Positions 47,706-57,486 of a DNA stretch of 64,000 nucleotides are shown in pieces; within the stretch, counting starts at the first letter, position 1; the number at the start of each line of letters is the position of its first letter. The DNA lies in NCBI GenBank assembly GCA_963809765.1, contig CAWEKT010000003.1, forward strand, positions 1-64,000, given 5' to 3'. The position numbers and the translations under genes were made by a program. The notes beneath the pieces are model-generated. The model did no database searches, was not told where the DNA came from, and saw only the letters and a list, made by a program, of their open reading frames with translations. Origin of the DNA: JACVRM01 sp963809765. Its GTDB lineage: Bacteria; Actinomycetota; Thermoleophilia; Gaiellales; Gaiellaceae.

Positions 47706-49539
47706 CTAGAGGGCGTCGAGCGGGCGGGTTGCGAGCGGCTCCAGCTCGAACAGGAGCTGCCCGAACTCGACCGGGTCGCCGTTGACGACGGCGATGCCGC
47801 GCACGACCCCGGCGATGTCCGCCTTGACGTGGTTCATCAGCTTCATCGCCTCGAGGATGCAGAGCGTCTGGCCCGGCTCGACGACGTCGCCCTCCTCGAC
47901 GAACGGCGCAGCGCCGGGCTCGGGCGCGCGGTAGAAGACGCCGACCATCGGCGACTCGACCCGCATGAGACCGTTCGTGGACGCGTCGGACTCGGCCGGA
48001 GGCGGTGGCGCCGACTCCGGGAGAGGCGCGCTCACAGGCACGTCGGTCGTCCGGTCGGCGGTGCGACGGACCGTGACGCGCAGGTCGCCCTCCTCGAGCG
48101 TGATCTCGGCGACACCCGACTCCTGGACGACGCGCACGATCTCGCGGATGCGCTCGGCGCGCGACTGGTCGACCGAGCCGCGCACGAGGCCCTCGTCGCC
48201 GCCCGCGCGTGCGCGGATCGTCTCGAGCAGTCGCGGCGCGTCGTCGGGGAAGAGCGCCAGCAGGATCAGCTCCTCCTCGCTCGAGGCGAGCCCCTCCGCG
48301 TCCTCGCGCAGATCCTCGAAGTCGGGCACCGGCTCGGCAGGCTCGGCATCGGCGTGCAGCGAGAGCGCCCGCGTCACGGCGGGGTCGATGCCTGCGGGCG
48401 GCGCTCCGAAGCGGCCGCCCGCCAGGTCGCGGAACTCGTCGATGATCGTCGTGTAGCGCTCGGCCGAGAGCACGTGCAGCAGCGCCTGAGAGGCGAGCAC
48501 CTGACCGATCGGCGATGCGAGCGGCGGCCACCCGGTCTCGCCGCGGATGCGGTTGAGCTCCTCCAGCACCTCGTCGATCCGATCCCCGGCCGAGCTCGCT
48601 CGCAGGTGTGTGTCGAGGGCGGCGACGAGCCCGGCGGGCAGCTTGTGCCGGGCCGCGCGCACGGCGACCCGCGGCGCGAGCGGCGTCACGGGGTCGTCGC
48701 CGATGTGCTCCATCACGATCTCCGATGCCTGCCAGAGCCGGTCGACGTCGATCTGCGTGTCCAGGCCGAGCCCCGCCAGCGCCTCGGCGAGCCCTTCCGC
48801 GGACACACGGTGGAGGTTGAGCGCGATCGGGTAGACGGCGCAGGCGATGCGGTCGGCGCCTGCGCGGGCCGCCTCGAGCGCTCCGGCGAGCGCGTTCCCC
48901 GTCGCCCCCTGGCAGTAGAACCCGATCGGGAGGCCGCTCGCCTCGCCGAGCGAGCCGACGAGCTCCTGGACGAGGTGCGGGTCGAGCGCGCCCGAGGGAT
49001 CGTGCAGGAGCACGCGCGTCGCCCCCTGGTCGGCGAGCAGCTTCGCGCCGCTCGACGAGCGTCTGCGTCTCGCCTGCAGGCCCTGGGCTGAAGATGAGGC
49101 CGGCGTCGAACTCGCGCCCGGCCGCTTCGATCGCCTCGCCCGCCTCGCGCAGGTTGGACACGTCGTTCAGAGGGTCGTGGAGGCGGAACACCTCGATGCC
49201 GCTCTCCGCCGCCGAGGAGACGAAGCGGCGCACGAAGTCACCGCCGACCGGCCTCGAGCCGACGAGGAAGCGGCCGCGGAGCGCCATCGCCAGTGGCGTC
49301 GACGTCCGCGCCTCGAGCGCACGGATGCGCTCCCAGGGGCTCTCGATGCCGCGCCGGACGGCGGTGTCGAAGACGCCGCCGCCCGACACCTCGAGGTAGG
49401 CGAAGCCGGAGCCGTCCAGAACCTCAGCCAGCTCGAACAGGCGTGACGTCGGCATCCGCCCGGCCAGCGGTTCCTGGCTGAGCAGGCGAATGGTCGTGTC
49501 GACCAGGCGTGGCACGAGGGCGCCTACTGTAATCGGCAT
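47706..49539 (-). CDS. Carboxyltransferase (PycB/OadA-like) fused to AccB-like biotin carrier
   Basis: The N-terminal ~430 residues are a TIM-barrel carboxyltransferase of the pyruvate carboxylase/oxaloacetate decarboxylase type: LVDTTIRLLSQEPLAGRMPT, FRLHDPLNDVSNLREAGEAI, VLLHDPSGALDPHLVQELVG. The C-terminus is not the usual PycB tail but an AccB-like carrier: ERIREIVRVVQESGVAEITL, a Pro/Ala linker, SPMVGVFYRAPEPGAAPF and the biotin site LCILEAMKLMNHVKA. It takes the position of accB in the efp-accB-accC-nusB order. One break lies near 49,045. The corrected length is about 610 residues. Confidence 0.82.
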
Positions 49540-49720
49540 CCGCCGGCGTCACGGCCTCGCCGGCACGGTGCGCGGGCAGGCGGACCGGCACAGAACCGGC
49601 GCAGACGCGTGCGCTTCTCCCTGATATCCCTCCCAACGGGGTCCGAGTGGGAGGCCCCACCCTCAAGGGCGGGGGTTTCACGCGCGCGAGGGCTGCGTGG
49701 CGCGCGGCCGCGGGGAGCGG
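49540..49720. other. Intergenic stretch after efp with hairpin
   Basis: CCTCCCA at 49,629-49,635 pairs with TGGGAGG at 49,649-49,655 across a 13-base loop, and a G/C-rich tract follows. It may be a weak terminator for efp. No gene is apparent. Confidence 0.35.
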
Positions 49721-50296
49721 CTAGGCGCGCGAGATGTAGCGGCGCTCGCGGGTGTCGACCTTGATCCGGTCGCCCGCGTTGACGAACAGCGGCACCTGCA
49801 CGACGGCGCCCGTCTCGAGCGTCGCCGGCTTGGTCACGTTCGAGACGGTGTCGCCCTTGATGCCCGGCTCGGTCTCGGTGACCGCCAGCTCCACCGACGC
49901 CGGCAGCTGCACGCCCGAGGGTGAGCCGTCCACCGTCAGCACCTGAACCTGCGACGACGGCTGCATGAAGTCGAGGACGTCGCCGACCGCGTCCCGCGTC
50001 ATGTTGAACTGCTCGTAGGTCTCGTTGTCCATGAACACGACGTCGTCGCCGGCGTCGTAGAGGTACTGGGCCTCCTTCACCTCCGTGTGGATGCGCGCGA
50101 ACTTCTCGCCGGCGCGGAAGGTGCGGTCGACGACCGCGCCGGAGCCGAGGCTCTTCACCTTGGTGCGGACGAAGGCGCCGCCCTTGCCGGGCTTCACGTG
50201 CTGGAACTCGACGATCCGCCAGACGCCGCCGTCGAGCTCGATGTGCATCCCGTTCCGGAACTGGTTCGTGCTGACGATCTCGGCCACGGGCGGCAC
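49721..50296 (-). CDS. efp: Elongation factor P
   Basis: This factor relieves ribosome stalling at polyproline. The intact 191-residue protein has IVSTNQFRNGMHIELDGGVW, the modification loop VKPGKGGAFVRTKVKSLGSG with the conserved Lys, and the second and third OB domains (VVFMDNETYEQFNMTRDAVG; GIKGDTVSNVTKPATLETGA). The start may be GTG 50,287 (VAEIVSTNQF) rather than 50,296. It sits in the classic aroQ-M24 peptidase-efp-accB-accC order. Confidence 0.95.
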   Translation of the reverse strand: MPPVAEIVSTNQFRNGMHIELDGGVWRIVEFQHVKPGKGGAFVRTKVKSLGSGAVVDRTFRAGEKFARIHTEVKEAQYLYDAGDDVVFMDNETYEQFNMTRDAVGDVLDFMQPSSQVQVLTVDGSPSGVQLPASVELAVTETEPGIKGDTVSNVTKPATLETGAVVQVPLFVNAGDRIKVDTRERRYISRA

Positions 50297-50355
50297 CTTA
50301 GCGGCGGGAACGGCGGAAGGCCCAGCTCACTTCGGCCCTCCAGAGGAAGCGGTAC

Positions 50356-51031
50356 TCACCGGCCGGAAGGAGCGTCGCCGAGCTCGGCGAGCGTGCTCTG
50401 GCGCTCCTCGTCGGGCCTGCGCGCGATCTGGCTCATCGACGCCGCGAACGCGAGCACCTGCTCCCGGTCGCTCACCTGCTCATGGTCGACGACGACGGTC
50501 TCCAGCGAGCCGAAGGGGTCCCGCTCGAGCGCGAAGCGGGAGTCGCGCGGCGGCATCGGCACCGAGTCTCGTAGCTCGCGCAGCCGCCGGCGGTATGCGT
50601 CGGGGAGGGGCGACACCTCGTCCGGGCTCGGCTGGTTCCAGAGCAGCACCGCGACGCCACCGTCGGCGAGCACGCGCCCGATCTCCGTCACCGCCTGGTC
50701 GGTCGCGAACCACTGGAACGCCTGCGCCACGAAGACGGCGTCCACGGCCGCGTCCGGCAGGGGGATCGCCTCCGCGCGGCCCGCCAGCACGTCGGCGGCC
50801 GGAGCGCGGCGCTCGAGCACTGCCCGCATCCCGTCGAGCGGCTCGACCGCGACGACGCGCGCGTAGCGTCGCACCAGCGTCGCGGTGAGCTTCCCGGTTC
50901 CGGCGCCCAGGTCGAGCACCGTCGCACCCGGGCGGCACGGGGACGGGATCGAGGACTGCCTCCGGCCAGACGGGACGCCCGCGGTCGTACTCGTCGGCGG
51001 CGCGGTCGAAGCTGCGCGCCGGGTCGATCAC
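50356..51031 (-). CDS. Class I SAM-dependent methyltransferase
   Basis: The N-terminus VIDPARSFDRAADEYDRGRP is typical of small Methyltransf_11 family proteins. The SAM motif is VLDLGAGTGKLTATLVRRYA, followed by VVAVEPLDGMRAVL, VFVAQAFQWFATDQAVTEIG and VLADGGVAVLLWNQ. One break lies near 50,935. GTG 51,029-51,031 overlaps the peptidase stop (GTGA). The substrate is unknown. Confidence 0.8.
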
Positions 51032-52066
51032 GAAACGGTGGTGAGCTCCTTCGGGAACGACGTCAGCACCTCGACGCCGTCCGCACGGACGACCACCAGG
51101 TCCTCGATGCGGATGCCGCCGCGGCCTGGGAGGTAGATCCCCGGCTCGACGCTCGTCACGTTCCCTGCCTCGACCGTCTCCGTCGACTCGCGCGAGAGCC
51201 GCGGCAGCTCGTGCACCTCGAGACCGACGCCGTGCCCGAGCCCGTGCCCGAAGTGATCTCCGTGGCCGGCGTCCTCGATGAGGCTGCGCGCCGACGCGTC
51301 GGCTTCGACGCCGGGCACGCCCGGGCGCACGCCCTCGAGGCCGGCAAGCTCTGCGCGCAGGCAGAGCTCGTAGGCCGCGCCGAGCTCGTCGTCGAGGCCG
51401 CCGGCGACGAACGTCCTCGTGCAGTCGGAGCAGTAGCCGTCCACCTTGGCCCCCGCGTCGAGGATCACGGTGTCGCCTGCCTGGATCCGGCGGTCGCCCG
51501 GAATCGTGTGCGGGTTGGCTGCATTCGGTCCGCCGGCGACGACGGGCGGGAAGGCGAGGCCGTCACCGCCCTCCTCGTGCATGAAGACCATCACCTGCCA
51601 GGCGAGCTCCGCCTCGGTACGGCCCACCACCGGCCCGGCGGCGAACCGCTCGAACGCCCGGTTCGTCACCTCGGTGGCCGCGGCGGATGGCGTCGATCTC
51701 ATCATCCTCCTTGACCGCGCGCAGGCCCTCGACGAGCCCTTCGGTGGGGACGAGCTCGAGGCCGCCCGAGGAGAGCGTCTCGTACTGGGCGTAGGACAGC
51801 GTGGCCGCCTCGAAGCCGATCGTGCCGTCCAGGCGCTCACCGAGAGCGAGGGCGAGCGACCGCTTCGTCAGCTCGAACTCGACGCCGGGCACCTTCTTGC
51901 CGGCCTCTGCGTAGCGAAAGTCGGCGAAGAGGCGCACCCGGTCCGGCTCGACGAGCACGGCGGCGTTCGAGCTGATGAAACCGGTCAGGTAGCGGACGTT
52001 GATGAGGTTCGTGACGAGCAACGGCTGTTCGAGCTGCTCTCGCAGCCGGGCGATGCGGTCGGTCAT
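51028..52066 (-). CDS. M24-family Xaa-Pro peptidase
   Basis: This metallopeptidase removes N-terminal residues next to proline or cleaves Xaa-Pro dipeptides. The creatinase-like N-domain (PLLVTNLINVRYLTGFISSN) precedes the pita-bread domain. Metal ligands are seen in DTVILDAGAKVDGYCSDCTR, GHGLGHGVGLEVHELPRLSR, NVTSVEPGIYLPGRGGIRIE and DLVVV. One break lies near 51,685. ATG 52,064-52,066 overlaps the aroQ stop (ATGA). The order aroQ-pepQ-efp is conserved in many Gram-positive bacteria. Confidence 0.9.
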
Positions 52067-52501
52067 GCAGCAGCCTCCCTGGCAACGAGGAACTCGAGGG
52101 CCTCGCGATACCCCTGCGGGCCCCTTGCCGACGACGCGGTGCGCTACCACGCCCTCCAGGACGGAGGTGCGCCGCCACTCCTCGCGGTTGTCGATGTCCG
52201 ATAGATGCACCTCGACGAGCGGCTTGCCGAGGTACTCGAGCGCGTCGTGGATCGCCCAGCTGTAGTGCGTCCAGGCCGCCGGGTTGACCACGAGCCCGTC
52301 GACACCGTCGAAAGCGTCGTGGCACCACGAGACGTATTCGCCCTCGCTGTTCGTCTGACGGCAGCGCACCGTGCAGCCGAGCTCGGTGGCCCACCGGTAG
52401 ATCTGCGACTCGAGCTCGGCGAGCGTCAGCCCGCCGTAGAGCTCAGGGTCACGGCGGCCGAGCACGTCGAGGTTGACCCCGTTCAGAACGTCGATGCGCA
52501 C
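52063..52501 (-). CDS. aroQ: Type II 3-dehydroquinate dehydratase
   Basis: This is step 3 of the shikimate pathway. Family residues: VLNGVNLDVLGRRDPELYGG with the active Tyr, VRCRQTNSEGEYVSWCHDAF, GLVVNPAAWTHYSWAIHDAL with Asn and the catalytic His region, and VEVHLSDIDNREEWRRTSVL. One break lies near 52,125 before YREALEFLVAREAAA. In many members the active segment reads NPGAYTH; here it is NPAAWTH. ATG/GTG near 52,501 starts the gene. Confidence 0.9.
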
Positions 52502-52553
52502 CGCGCGATTATCGCGGCAGGCCGCCGCGCGCGACTCTGGAACGCCACCAGCC

Positions 52554-52757
52554 CTACCGCGCGCGCCCGCTCCGGAGGAGCCGGAACGCCCAGACGGCCA
52601 GGATCACCCCGAGCGCGAACACCATGACCCCCGTCTCGTCCTCGTAGTCCTCGAAGGTGGAGCGGCTCGGATGGGCCACGACGAGGGCGACACCGCGGAC
52701 GAGAAACCCGAGGGCGAGCGCTCCAATGACGAAGCCGCGGGCGCGAGTGCCGGTCAC
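52554..52757 (-). CDS. Small two-helix membrane protein
   Basis: This 67-residue protein has two hydrophobic segments (RGFVIGALALGFLVRGVALV; TGVMVFALGVILAVWAFRLL) joined by an acidic loop (FEDYEDE). The ATG overlaps the aroKB stop (ATGA), so it is co-translated with shikimate genes. No family is recognised. Confidence 0.6.
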   Translation of the reverse strand: MTGTRARGFVIGALALGFLVRGVALVVAHPSRSTFEDYEDETGVMVFALGVILAVWAFRLLRSGRAR

Positions 52758-54208
52758 TTGCTGACCAGCCGGTCCAGCGCCTCATGTATCGCATCGAGCG
52801 GCAGCTCGTCCGAGACCCGCGGGTGGCCCGGCGCGTCGAGCAGGACGAGCCGCAACTGGCCGTCGCGGGCCTTCTTGTCATGTGCGAGCGCGCGCCGTGC
52901 CGTCTCCGGATCGACGCGAGCCGGGCGCGGGCTGAGTGTCTGCTCCACCTCGGCCCGGACGCTCCTGTCCAGTCCGAGGTGGTCCTCCGAGAGGCGGAGC
53001 GCGGCGGTCAGGCCGAGGGCGACCGCCTCGCCGTGCCGGAGCTCGTATGCCGCTGGCCGCCTCCAGCGCGTGCGCGAACGTGTGGCCGAGATTGAGGATC
53101 GCCCGCTCCCCCTGCTCGTACGGATCGCGGAGGCACACCGCCGCCTTGAAGGCCGCGCAGCGACGCACGAGCTCGGGCTCGGAGAGCTCCCAGAACGGCT
53201 TGCCTGCGAGCAGCCCGGTCTTCACCACCTCCGCAAGCCCGGCTCGCCGCTCCGCCTCCGGCAGCGTTGCCAGCAGCGCAGGGTCGATGACCGTGCGCAC
53301 CGGCCAGTGAAAGGCGCCGACCCTGTTCTTGCCGGTCGGCGTGTCGAGCCCGGTCTTGCCGCCGACGGCCGCGTCCACCTGGCCGACGACCGTCGTCGGC
53401 ACTGCCACCCAGGGCACGCCGCGCAGGTGGGTCGCCGCCGCGAAGCCGGCGACGTCCGTCAGCGAGCCGCCACCGAGAGCCACCACGGTTCCGCCGCGGT
53501 CGAGCCGAAGCTCGCTCCACAGGCGCTCGAGGACGTGCAGCGACTTGGCCTCTGCACCGGGAGGCAGCTCGTGCAGCGAGGCGAGCCGCGCCCCGAGGGC
53601 GAGCTGTGCCTCGGCGCCGTGAATGCCGGCGACGTGCGCGTCGGCGACGAGCGCCACCGGCCCGTCGCCGGGCACGAGCTGCCCGAGCCGCTCCAAGGCC
53701 CCCGTCTCGACATGGATGCCGGCAGCCGCGAGCACGACGTCATCGGCGTCGCGCGCGACCGCGTCCGCGACCTCGGCGTAGAGCGGCTGCCGCTCTTCGA
53801 AGAGGCGCCGAAACGCGCCCTCGTCCTGTGCGAGCGGCCGGTCGCTGCCGCTGACCCGCTGCCACGCCGTGTCCACGTCGACGTCGACGAACACCGTCAC
53901 GGCTCGCTCGCGAAGCGCCGCCCGCACCTCGGCGGACGTCACCGCGCCGCCGCCGAGCGCGAACACCGTCGGCTCGTCCGCACCCGAGCGACCAGACGAT
54001 CTCGTCTTCCTCCTCGGCGCGGAACGCCGCTTCGCCGTGCTTCCGGAAGAACGCCGGGATGTCGTCGCCGACGCGGTGCTCGACGGCCCCGTCGAGGTCG
54101 TGGAAGCCACCACCCGATCGCGGCTGCGACCTCCCTCGCGAGCGTCGTCTTGCCCGCACCCATGAACCCGACGAGGGCGAGGTGCCGGTTCAGGATCGGG
54201 GGCGCCAC
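52754..54208 (-). CDS. aroKB: Fused shikimate kinase / 3-dehydroquinate synthase
   Basis: This polypeptide would carry two shikimate-pathway steps. The first ~160 residues are shikimate kinase: HLALVGFMGAGKTTLAREVA (P-loop) and TVFALGGGAVTSAEVRAALR. They continue without a stop, through RDADDVVLAAAGIHVETGAL, into 3-dehydroquinate synthase: TVVALGGGSLTDVAGFAAAT, VPTTVVGQVDAAVGGKTGLD, RAILNLGHTFAHALEAASGI with metal ligands. Breaks lie near 54,130, 54,000 and 53,045. The junction (about 53,990-53,100) is in one frame, so the fusion is not an artefact of a shift. Its start overlaps the aroC end by 19 bases. Confidence 0.88.
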
Positions 54209-55285
54209 GGGATCCGCTCGAGGTACGCGCGGTAGGCGGCAAGGAAGTCCGCCAGCGCGTCGCCGCCGAACTTCTCGCGCGCGGCACGGGCGAGCTCCCA
54301 GGCGACGACCGCCTCCGCGACCACGGCCAGCGCCTCGACTGCGGCCACGTCGCTGCGCTCGACGAGCGCCTCGCGCGGCTCGCCGGTCGCGAGGTCGACC
54401 GAGCGGAGCGGGCGCATCAGCGTCGGCAGCGGCTTCATCGCCGCCCGGACGACGACGTCCTCGCCGTTCGTCATCCCGCCCTCGAGGCCGCCGGCGCGGT
54501 TGGTGCCGCGATGCAGGTCGGGGCCGATCTCGTCGTGCGCCTCCGAGCCGGCGCGCCGCGCAAGCGCGATTCCGTCCCCCACCTCGACGGCCTTCACCGC
54601 CTGCGTGCCCATCAGCGCGCCGGCGAGCCGCGAGTCGAGGCGATCGTCGCGCGTCGCGAACGAGCCGAGCCCGGGCGGCAGCCCGGTCGCCCGCACCTCG
54701 ACGATGCCGCCGAGCGTGTCGCGGTCGGCCCGGGCGCGGTCGACGGCGAGGCGCTGCTCCTCCTCGTCGGCCTCGCCGCCGAGCTCGACCACGTCGCCCG
54801 CCACCTCGACGCCGAGCTCGCGCAGGAGCGCCTTCGCGACCGACCCGGCCGCGACCGTGACGGCGGTCTGGCGCGCGCTGGCCCGCTCGAGCGCGTCGCG
54901 GGCGTCCTCGTGGCCGAACTTCAGCGCACCGGCGAGGTCGGCGTGCCCCGGCCGCGGCAGGGTCACGGGCTTCGTGCCCTTACCGCGCGGCTCGCCGTCC
55001 GGCGGCCAGGGACTCATGGCCCAGGCCCAGTTCTCGTGGTCGCGGTTGCGGACGACGAGCGCGAGCGGGGTGCCCAGCGTGCGCCCGTGGCGCAGGCCGG
55101 CGATGCACCTCGACCTCGTCGTGCTCGATGCGCTGCCGCTGGCTCCGTCCGTACCCCTGCTGGCGGCGCGCGAGGTCGGCGTCGATCGCCTCGCGGTCGA
55201 GCTGCAGCCCGGCGGGCAGGCCGGTGAGGATTGCGACCAGCGCGGGCCCGTGCGACTCGCCGGCGGTGACGAGCGCCAGCGTCAT
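54190..55285 (-). CDS. aroC: Chorismate synthase
   Basis: This is the last shikimate step, making chorismate from EPSP with reduced FMN. Signatures: LALVTAGESHGPALVAILTG, RRQQGYGRSQRQRIEHDEVE, LPRPGHADLAGALKFGHEDA, RDALERASARQTAVTVAAGS and GGLEGGMTNGEDVVVRAAMK. One break lies near 55,105. The ATG is at 55,283-55,285. The corrected length of about 365 residues is normal. Confidence 0.93.
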
Positions 55286-55329
55286 CGCCGGCAAGGCTAC
55301 GGCCGCGCGCGTCTCCTCGAGGCTCGGGA

Positions 55330-56034
55330 TCAGCCGCGGACGCGGCCCGCGTGACCTCGAGCGGCGCCGGCACACCGGTCCAGAGCTCGAACGACGCTGC
55401 CCCTTGCGCAACGAGGACGTCGAGACCGTCGAGCACGCGCGCGCCGGCCGCACGAGCCGCGTCCGCGGTCGCAGACATCGGGTAGGGCAGGTCGACCAGC
55501 GTCTGGCCCGGGCGGAGCTCGACCAGTACCTCCTCGCGCACGGGCGTGGCGTTGACGACGAGGTCGGCATCGTCGGCGCAGCGGCGGCCAGCGCTCCCGC
55601 CGCGAGAAGCGCTCGACAGTCGCTCCCGCCCGCCGCAGCGCGTGCTCGAACGCAGCAGCCGCGCCCGCCGCGCGCCGAGGACGACCGCGTGGCGCGGCGC
55701 CTCGCCGTCGAGGATGCGCGCATCGGCGCTCGTGGCCTCGACCCTGCCGTCGAACACGAGTGTGTTCACCGACCCGCTGTGGCGCCGTCTCGTCGACGTC
55801 GTCGCAGAACGGAGCACCGCCTGCTTGTGCGGTGCAGTGACGTTCGCGCCGGCGAACCCGAGCGCAGCGAGGCCGCGCATCGCCGCCTCGAGCCGCGGCC
55901 GCACGCACGTGGCAGGCGACGTAGGCCCAGTCGAGCCCCCGCGCCGCGAAGGCGGCGTTCTGCATGCGCGGCGAGAGCGACCCGGCGACGGGGTCGCCGA
56001 GCAGCGCCACGAGCCGCGTCTCACCGCCGAGCAT
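55330..56034 (-). CDS. aroE: Shikimate dehydrogenase (frameshifted)
   Basis: This is NADP-dependent reduction of dehydroshikimate. N-terminal substrate motifs are VALLGDPVAGSLSPRMQNAA (SLSP) and FAGANVTAPHKQAVL (NVT.PHK with the catalytic Lys). The C-terminal part has ADLVVNATPVREEVLVELRP and SFELWTGVPAPLEV. At least four breaks (near 55,905, 55,785, 55,600 and 55,345) make it the most damaged gene of the block. The same region in neighbours is intact, which points to sequence error. It lies 44 bases before aroC. Confidence 0.82.
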   Translation of the reverse strand: MLGGETRLVALLGDPVAGSLSPRMQNAAFAARGLDWAYVACHVRAAAARGGDARPRCARVRRRERHCTAQAGGAPFCDDVDETAPQRVGEHTRVRRQGRGHERRCAHPRRRGAAPRGRPRRAAGAAAAFEHALRRAGATVERFSRRERWPPLRRRCRPRRQRHARARGGTGRAPPGPDAGRPALPDVCDRGRGSCGRRARARRSRRPRCARGSVVRALDRCAGAARGHAGRVRG

Positions 56035-56177
56035 TCGTCACAGATCCGGCACAGACACGCGCGTTCCACCTCGATACGCTCGCCTCGGGGAGGAGGCCAC
56101 GGGTACCTGCGCTGCCAGTCTCACCGGGACGTGTCCACTCGGGACAGGGAGCACGCGAGCGCGGCGCTGGGCCACGG

Positions 56178-57062
56178 CTAATTGCCGTACTGGCGCTGGT
56201 AGTTGTCGTGCTCTTCCTGGGTCTTCGAGAAGAAGTGGTGCACCCGGTCCGGCTTGCGGACGAAGTAGAGGTACTTGGTCTCCTTCGGGTGCGCCGCCGC
56301 CTGCATCGAGGCCAGCCCGGGATTCGCGATCGGCCCGGGCGGCAAGCCGGCGACGGCCCGCGTGTTGTAGGGGTGCGGGTTCTCCAGCTGCGACTGGCGC
56401 AGGGGCTCCGTGGCCGGAACGCCGAGCGCGTACCGCGTGGTCGCGTCGATGTCGAGCTTCATCCCGGCTTTGAGCCGGTTGTAGATGACCGACGCCACCA
56501 GCGCGCGCTCCTCCGGCGCGATCACTTCCTTCTCGACCAGCGAGGCGATGGTCAGCACGTCGTACGGCGTCAGGTTCTTCGAGCGCGCGTACCGCAGGTC
56601 GACCTTCTCCCAGTTCCGCTGGAACGCGGCGAGCTGCTGCTTGACGAGCTGCGCCGAGGTCGTCTTCGGCCCGAACTCGTAGGTGGCCGGGAACAGGAAC
56701 CCCTCCAGGTTCCGGCGCTTGCCGTCCCGTGCCAGCCGCCCGGGCAGGGGCGAGCGTGCGGTCGCCTGCAGGTACGCCTTCTCGGAGAGCCGCGGCGAGA
56801 TCCCACGCTTCTCCTCGGCCAGGGCGTTCACCGCCGTCACGCGCGCCGCCATGTCCTCGCGCGTGAACCCCTCCGGAAAGATGATCCTGAGCACGGGCTG
56901 CGGCGCCGGCACGGCGACGGGCCCCTCCGACGACGAGTCGCCGCGAACGAGCGAGACGCCGACCCAGCCGAGCACGGCGAGGCCGCCGATCAGCACGACC
57001 AGGGCCAGGAGCCGGCGCACATAGATGCGCCCGCGTGAGCGATGTGTCGTCTGGGCGGTCAC
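56178..57062 (-). CDS. mltG: Endolytic transglycosylase MltG
   Basis: This membrane-anchored lytic transglycosylase cleaves nascent peptidoglycan strands. The N-terminus has a basic lead and one membrane helix (LLALVVLIGGLAVLGWVGVS). The LysM-like region is IIFPEGFTREDMAARV. The YceG domain shows LEGFLFPATYEFGPKTTSAQ, LTIASLVEKEVIAPEERALV with the catalytic Glu, ASVIYNRLKAGMKLDIDATT, and the end PGPIANPGLASMQAAAHP. GTG 57,060-57,062 overlaps the ruvX stop and is preferred to 57,089. Confidence 0.92.
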   Translation of the reverse strand: MTAQTTHRSRGRIYVRRLLALVVLIGGLAVLGWVGVSLVRGDSSSEGPVAVPAPQPVLRIIFPEGFTREDMAARVTAVNALAEEKRGISPRLSEKAYLQATARSPLPGRLARDGKRRNLEGFLFPATYEFGPKTTSAQLVKQQLAAFQRNWEKVDLRYARSKNLTPYDVLTIASLVEKEVIAPEERALVASVIYNRLKAGMKLDIDATTRYALGVPATEPLRQSQLENPHPYNTRAVAGLPPGPIANPGLASMQAAAHPKETKYLYFVRKPDRVHHFFSKTQEEHDNYQRQYGN

Positions 57063-57442
57063 GCGACGTCCTCCCGGCCGCGGCGCCACTCCAGGTAGCC
57101 GCTCAACAGGTAGGCAGCGGCCCGAGCGTCGTCCTCGCCGGCGAGCTTCGTCGTGAACCGCTCGTCGTAGGTCTCGACCGGCACGTCTACTCGCGCGCGC
57201 AGAGCGTCGAGGAACACCTCCGTCGCGCGAGCCTGCTCACCTTTCTCCCCGCGCAGGGTCAGCGGCAGACCGACGACCACGAGCTCGACCTCCTCCTCGC
57301 GGACGAGCTGGGCGAGCCGTGCGAGCCCGGCGTCGCTGTCGGCGCGCTCGACGATCTCGAGCGGCCGCGCGACCGTGCCGGTGGGATCCGACACGGCGAC
57401 GCCGGTGCGCGCCGACCCGTAGTCGAGAGCGAGCACCTTCAC
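57059..57442 (-). CDS. ruvX: Putative pre-16S rRNA nuclease / Holliday junction resolvase RuvX (YqgF)
   Basis: This RNase H-like nuclease has VLALDYGSARTGVAVSDPTG with the metal-binding Asp, ELVVVGLPLTLRGEKGEQAR and VPVETYDERFTTKLAGEDDA. It is 127 residues long and intact, starting at GTG 57,440-57,442. It lies between alaS and mltG, the standard order. The role in vivo is mainly 16S rRNA 5' maturation in bacteria studied. Confidence 0.92.
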   Translation of the reverse strand: MKVLALDYGSARTGVAVSDPTGTVARPLEIVERADSDAGLARLAQLVREEEVELVVVGLPLTLRGEKGEQARATEVFLDALRARVDVPVETYDERFTTKLAGEDDARAAAYLLSGYLEWRRGREDVA

Positions 57443-57486
57443 GAGCCGGAACAGTGTAGGCGCGGGATCGGCGGTGATCCCGCCTG

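Noticed and set aside
47631..49091. Long plus-strand frame opposite the carboxyltransferase-AccB gene
   Set aside because: It is an antisense shadow with no recognisable domain, while the minus strand carries a biotin site.
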